Origin: Candidatus Zixiibacteriota bacterium
GTDB taxonomy: Bacteria > Zixibacteria > MSB-5A5 > GN15 > PGXB01
NCBI GenBank assembly: GCA_016933695.1
Contig: JAFGAL010000003.1
Span: 1-64,000 of the forward strand
Length of the DNA stretch: 64,000 nt
Direction of reading: 5' to 3'
Shown here: piece after piece, positions 63,101 to 64,000 of the stretch
Numbering within the stretch: position 1 is the stretch's first letter
How the letters are laid out: every line of letters begins with the position of its first letter
Notes under the pieces: model-generated
The model's database searches: none
Told to the model about the DNA's origin: nothing
Seen by the model: only the letters and a program-made list of their open reading frames with translations
Program-made: the position numbers and the translations under genes

Positions 63101-64000
63101 TACCAGGCCGACGCGGTCGGTGAAGTCGCCTGGCAATTGTGCGCGGTAGCGCCGACCCTGTCGGATTCCTCGGCGATCATTACCACCGAATCGATACAGA
63201 TTCAGGCGCCGCCGGGCGATGTCGCCATCAGCGTGGTCAATTCCATCCCGACTTCGGTAACCCGGGGGCAGGAACACGTCTTTCCGATGTCGGTTCGCTT
63301 CGCCCATCCGGACACGGCACTGGCCACCGCCTCGCTGAAACTGGACAGCATTCGCATCCATATCGAGGATGAATCCGCCCAGCCGCTACCCGCCGATCAG
63401 GTGTTTTCACAGATCGTTCTGGCGGCCGGGGCGACGCTTCCGGTGGTTATTGATGATATTCCCGGTCAGTCCGCCGTGTCGCTTCCGTTTAATAACCCGA
63501 TTCTGGTCGCACCGGGCGAAGAGATCGTATTGACGTTCCTGGTTTCCATCGACAGCATGGCACTGGCGAACAATTTCGCCATGAAGTTAGCCGGCCCCGA
63601 TGATCTGGTCTTTACCGATGTGAACACCGGCGATGCCGTGGCGATTGACGGGAGTATTGCGTTTCCATTGAAGACGGAAGTTTGTCGTATCGATGATCCC
63701 TCACAACTGCTGGCGGTGTCGTTCGAGCCGGTATTGAACGAAACGGTCAATGTCGGACAGGAGTATGTCCCCGCCCTGCACCTGGCCTTGCGGCATCCGG
63801 GTGAATTCGGCAGTTCGCAAATTCAGCTGACCGGTTTGACGATCGGCGTGGTGGATACGCTCAATGCACCGCTGTTCGCATCGGATGTCTGTTACAGTAT
63901 GGCCGTAATCCGGCAACAACTGATTATAAATGAGAAAATCATCACGACCGGGGATTCCGATCTGGTGACGATGCCGCTGGGATCGCCGATCACACTCAAT
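57107..64000 (+). CDS. Giant secreted beta-helix / Ig-like repeat surface protein (3' partial)
   Basis: The frame is open from the ATG at 57107 to the right edge, at least 2298 codons. A GTG at 57098, closer to GGGGAA, is an alternative start. An N-terminal basic stretch and signal peptide (LSVVLLLAILFFSAAVSA, about residues 44-61) precede two tandem right-handed beta-helix blocks. These start YYVATDGDDANTGLAEGTAW (about 57306) and YYVSTGGNNDDDGLTEGTAW (about 58147), each with FNDIWNN and ISADP motifs and an ending of the G-D-M-G-A-W type. Bacterial Ig-like (Big_2) domains follow around 59.0-60.0 kb (TWKALGRVGTIDNSGLF). After them come several about 180-residue Ig/CARDB-like repeats with recurrent NDGPID and GGEVSLSI-type motifs to the window end. 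It is a large extracellular adhesin or structural protein. Its C-terminus, and hence its anchoring, lies outside. Confidence 0.85.
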   Translation, partial: MLRRKGFLATVYNIFGRIVPIGGNRILSHHVSLSPVPNNRRYGLSVVLLLAILFFSAAVSAEAVTYYVATDGDDANTGLAEGTAWASIDNGDQKFILAAGDTVMVLPGTYSVTGTYHLTINGALGNEIVYMADSSGEVVFDAGLNPTTVMLLDGNDVIVSGFTVSNAATIGIRINADRITLRDCTISNITSGPAIEVDGNVNLILRNIIYSVTGNGITNFSTSHTNEYYHNTVYGCTGTGIAVVDGAGAIRLFNNIIAGNLNGVSAPVSTVAGFNDIWNNSSTDYSGGVADSAGGISADPLFTDAAGGDFSLQTGSPAINTGLDLGYAFEESGPDMGAWESPHVTTKYYVSTGGNNDDDGLTEGTAWASIDNGDVKGLLYPGDTVYVLNGTYTTTAAIMLSTYGQANHPVLYLGESQDEVILDIEDNDWAGVTLLGNHSILKNMSVINAGQQGIQVSADSCRISTCFVRDCVQSGIRVFGDYNLLYRNVVDHAGLRGLLCTDGADYNLIHNNTVYSCGDIGIWLTDAVTTARVFNNIVVNCGEGIHAISSNICGFNDVWNNAGGNYVGGVADSAGGISADPKFINPSANEFHLNVQSPARNSGMNLGYPYYESAPDMGAYEYGKPGAVAFIEVEPEDDTKSPGQTIQYAANAYDVDSNFVKSITNESSWFTTDPDGSISASGLYTAGAIGGEYYNRAEFGILKDSGHILITDALSYIRIELADGTPVDDTTLSADNDTTELYCRGYTSGDVLLGIVAADWLFIDDTLGVLNPATGGQSTLELTTIGSARIAVNNGEGQVDTTGTIICVGGLPASIDISPDSAELSTDSALHFTCQSYDADGNPSVPGALPTWEVIGAIGDIDINGDFDPTTVGVGQIAATAAGLNDTVGPITVTAGALYSLVISPDSIDLGVGDSVQFSVDGFDADNNAVASGDITWKALGRVGTIDNSGLFHATAPGRAKVSALSSINDVTDTTGYIDVEELLVSTIPIGTQNANPGETDLSILTITIDNYYDEDKTITDIILHDGSTGAGISEQLLANVDLLKIYLDQDDDSALTAGDSLIASISYDGSANMISFNPLTITARTGITLLTAVDLNGNARDGDSIDVFLIPADDIITGDATIPSGADSANSVGVVTVNGMVAEQITLYAAGADTIMPGAGVYPVLGMDIPRNGYQTDTLHALTVVNYGTADAGDLDQLLLYADDGNGSWDDNNTEILLGELAFIGDRWSLSGFTQPLSGPVTRLYVGTTLSGYPANGATLALSIPQDGLIVWSGNDGPIDSGLSAVDTVVIATSETIQIAAVKLVGQTLIPGELTAPLTGLTIINGRGVSSELDSIRVSLNAVTEIVDQDQYDLQFDSLLLYHDLDGNPSVLGAADTLLASALVSDGVAVFAANGLTIAPTGGEVSLSIAAAINLRNARNGEIVMVSIADAEDWYFADAAVPEGEFPLTSDAEHDIDAFPVAALEAFPTGQATLYGGRINQPVFGFALPRNGYASDILRQIRIVNAGTLDEGQALNAVRLWRDLTGDGFSNDDVAVGAFSEFSDYWQLSDINVALAESLTRFVITVDVVNEYFDGGILQFVIPVGGITCTSGMTGPDDDNLTDPDAHLVFPSNRMTVISIPSASTTVHPGQANNTILTFALYNGYIGQVKTLTAVNLTNRTITQSTPDFADLELGQVSLCFDADKNRIYNNDSLIATGYFSDGGLRLSGLDVAMPPESLSYFFVLVDLPQSLIDADSLAVAIMEAHHFSFDEPVNVNGDLPLTGGGYLVADGSVSAQYREIALPSRTLSPGDTADLFSFCPPVNGDMIDTLHALRITNTEIADTSDIAKLSLWQDADDDAIWQETDLSLGDFVYTDGVWEITDLEIEIDAMPPALFVRGEVAATATAGTAFRGRIPLEGCQFLSGNDGPIDKPVTASALMPISSSLLRISSIPMHTAYSIGQQIDLTVHVTNTWTSALDSVHVCIGDILNDSLITAVNGAHDPQTLNSGESADYVFTYQADAVGEVAWQLCAVAPTLSDSSAIITTESIQIQAPPGDVAISVVNSIPTSVTRGQEHVFPMSVRFAHPDTALATASLKLDSIRIHIEDESAQPLPADQVFSQIVLAAGATLPVVIDDIPGQSAVSLPFNNPILVAPGEEIVLTFLVSIDSMALANNFAMKLAGPDDLVFTDVNTGDAVAIDGSIAFPLKTEVCRIDDPSQLLAVSFEPVLNETVNVGQEYVPALHLALRHPGEFGSSQIQLTGLTIGVVDTLNAPLFASDVCYSMAVIRQQLIINEKIITTGDSDLVTMPLGSPITLN

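Noticed and set aside
1-64000. CRISPR array, tRNA, rRNA, insertion sequence or prophage
   Set aside because: No direct-repeat/spacer pattern, cloverleaf with CCA end, ribosomal RNA core sequence or transposase was seen by reading. The periodic repeats at 1-4100 are protein-domain repeats. A tRNAscan/Infernal run would be decisive.

Overview
The window holds a nearly complete set of dissimilatory sulfate respiration genes (about 7.3-39.3 kb), flanked by housekeeping genes, unusual secreted proteins and two giant surface proteins that run off the window ends. Two features point to an uncultured FCB-type bacterium (Zixibacteria-like is my guess, not proven) rather than a classical deltaproteobacterial sulfate reducer. 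They are the C-terminal sorting-type domain of the left-edge protein (QNYPNPFNPST motif) and the paired dockerin-like repeats of the GDANADGxxNLLDIL type. No rRNA, tRNA, CRISPR array, prophage or insertion sequence was seen.

Layout. 1-5559: end of a giant Cys-rich repeat surface protein. 5744-7633: a HEAT-type protein, a YkgJ-type cysteine-cluster protein and a small zinc-ribbon protein. 7806-11465 (minus): sat-aprB-aprA. 12126-17829 (plus): qmoC, a small membrane protein, a TauE/SafE exporter, a cytidylate-kinase-like protein, a YeiH-type exporter, a small membrane protein and a ferritin-like helical protein. 17909-35204 (minus): dsrA-dsrB-dsrD-dsrN-dsrL-dsrC-(RsbRD_N protein)-dsrM-K-J-O-P, then a flavin disulfide reductase-rhodanese and the sirohaem genes hemA-sirC-cobA/hemD. 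35762-39284 (minus): qmoA-qmoB. 39567-42849: nadE, an aspartic-protease-like protein and trmB. 43056-45863: two tandem paralogues of a secreted thioredoxin-like/PKD/dockerin protein. 46113-50546: an outer-membrane-type protein, a secreted calcium-motif protein, a BioB-like protein lacking its FeS cysteines, an M29 aminopeptidase and an unknown. 51373-56800: an HTH regulator, a small secreted peptide and a 1405-residue kinase-TPR-GAF-AAA+ regulator. 57107-64000: start of a giant beta-helix/Ig-like surface protein.

How the genes fit together. Sat activates sulfate to APS and AprAB reduces it to sulfite with electrons from the Qmo complex. DsrAB with DsrC and DsrMKJOP take sulfite to sulfide. 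HemA, CobA/HemD, SirC and DsrN supply the (amidated) sirohaem that DsrAB needs, and the two exporters may handle sulfite or sulfate. DsrL offers an NAD(P)H link and DsrD is the activator known from sulfate reducers. Near-consensus promoters (TTGACA/T, 17 bp, -10) precede sat, qmoC, dsrA and qmoA. All four upstream regions carry copies of an 18-bp palindrome resembling TTGTGAA-N4-TTCACAA, which suggests one Rex- or HcpR/FNR-type regulator.

The most striking observation is in the tandem paralogues at 43-46 kb. One copy has a redox CGYC motif. The other has an in-frame TGA exactly where the first cysteine belongs (U-P-Y-C), with the frame fully open on both sides. It is best read as a secreted selenoprotein, although a nonsense mutation cannot be excluded from sequence alone.
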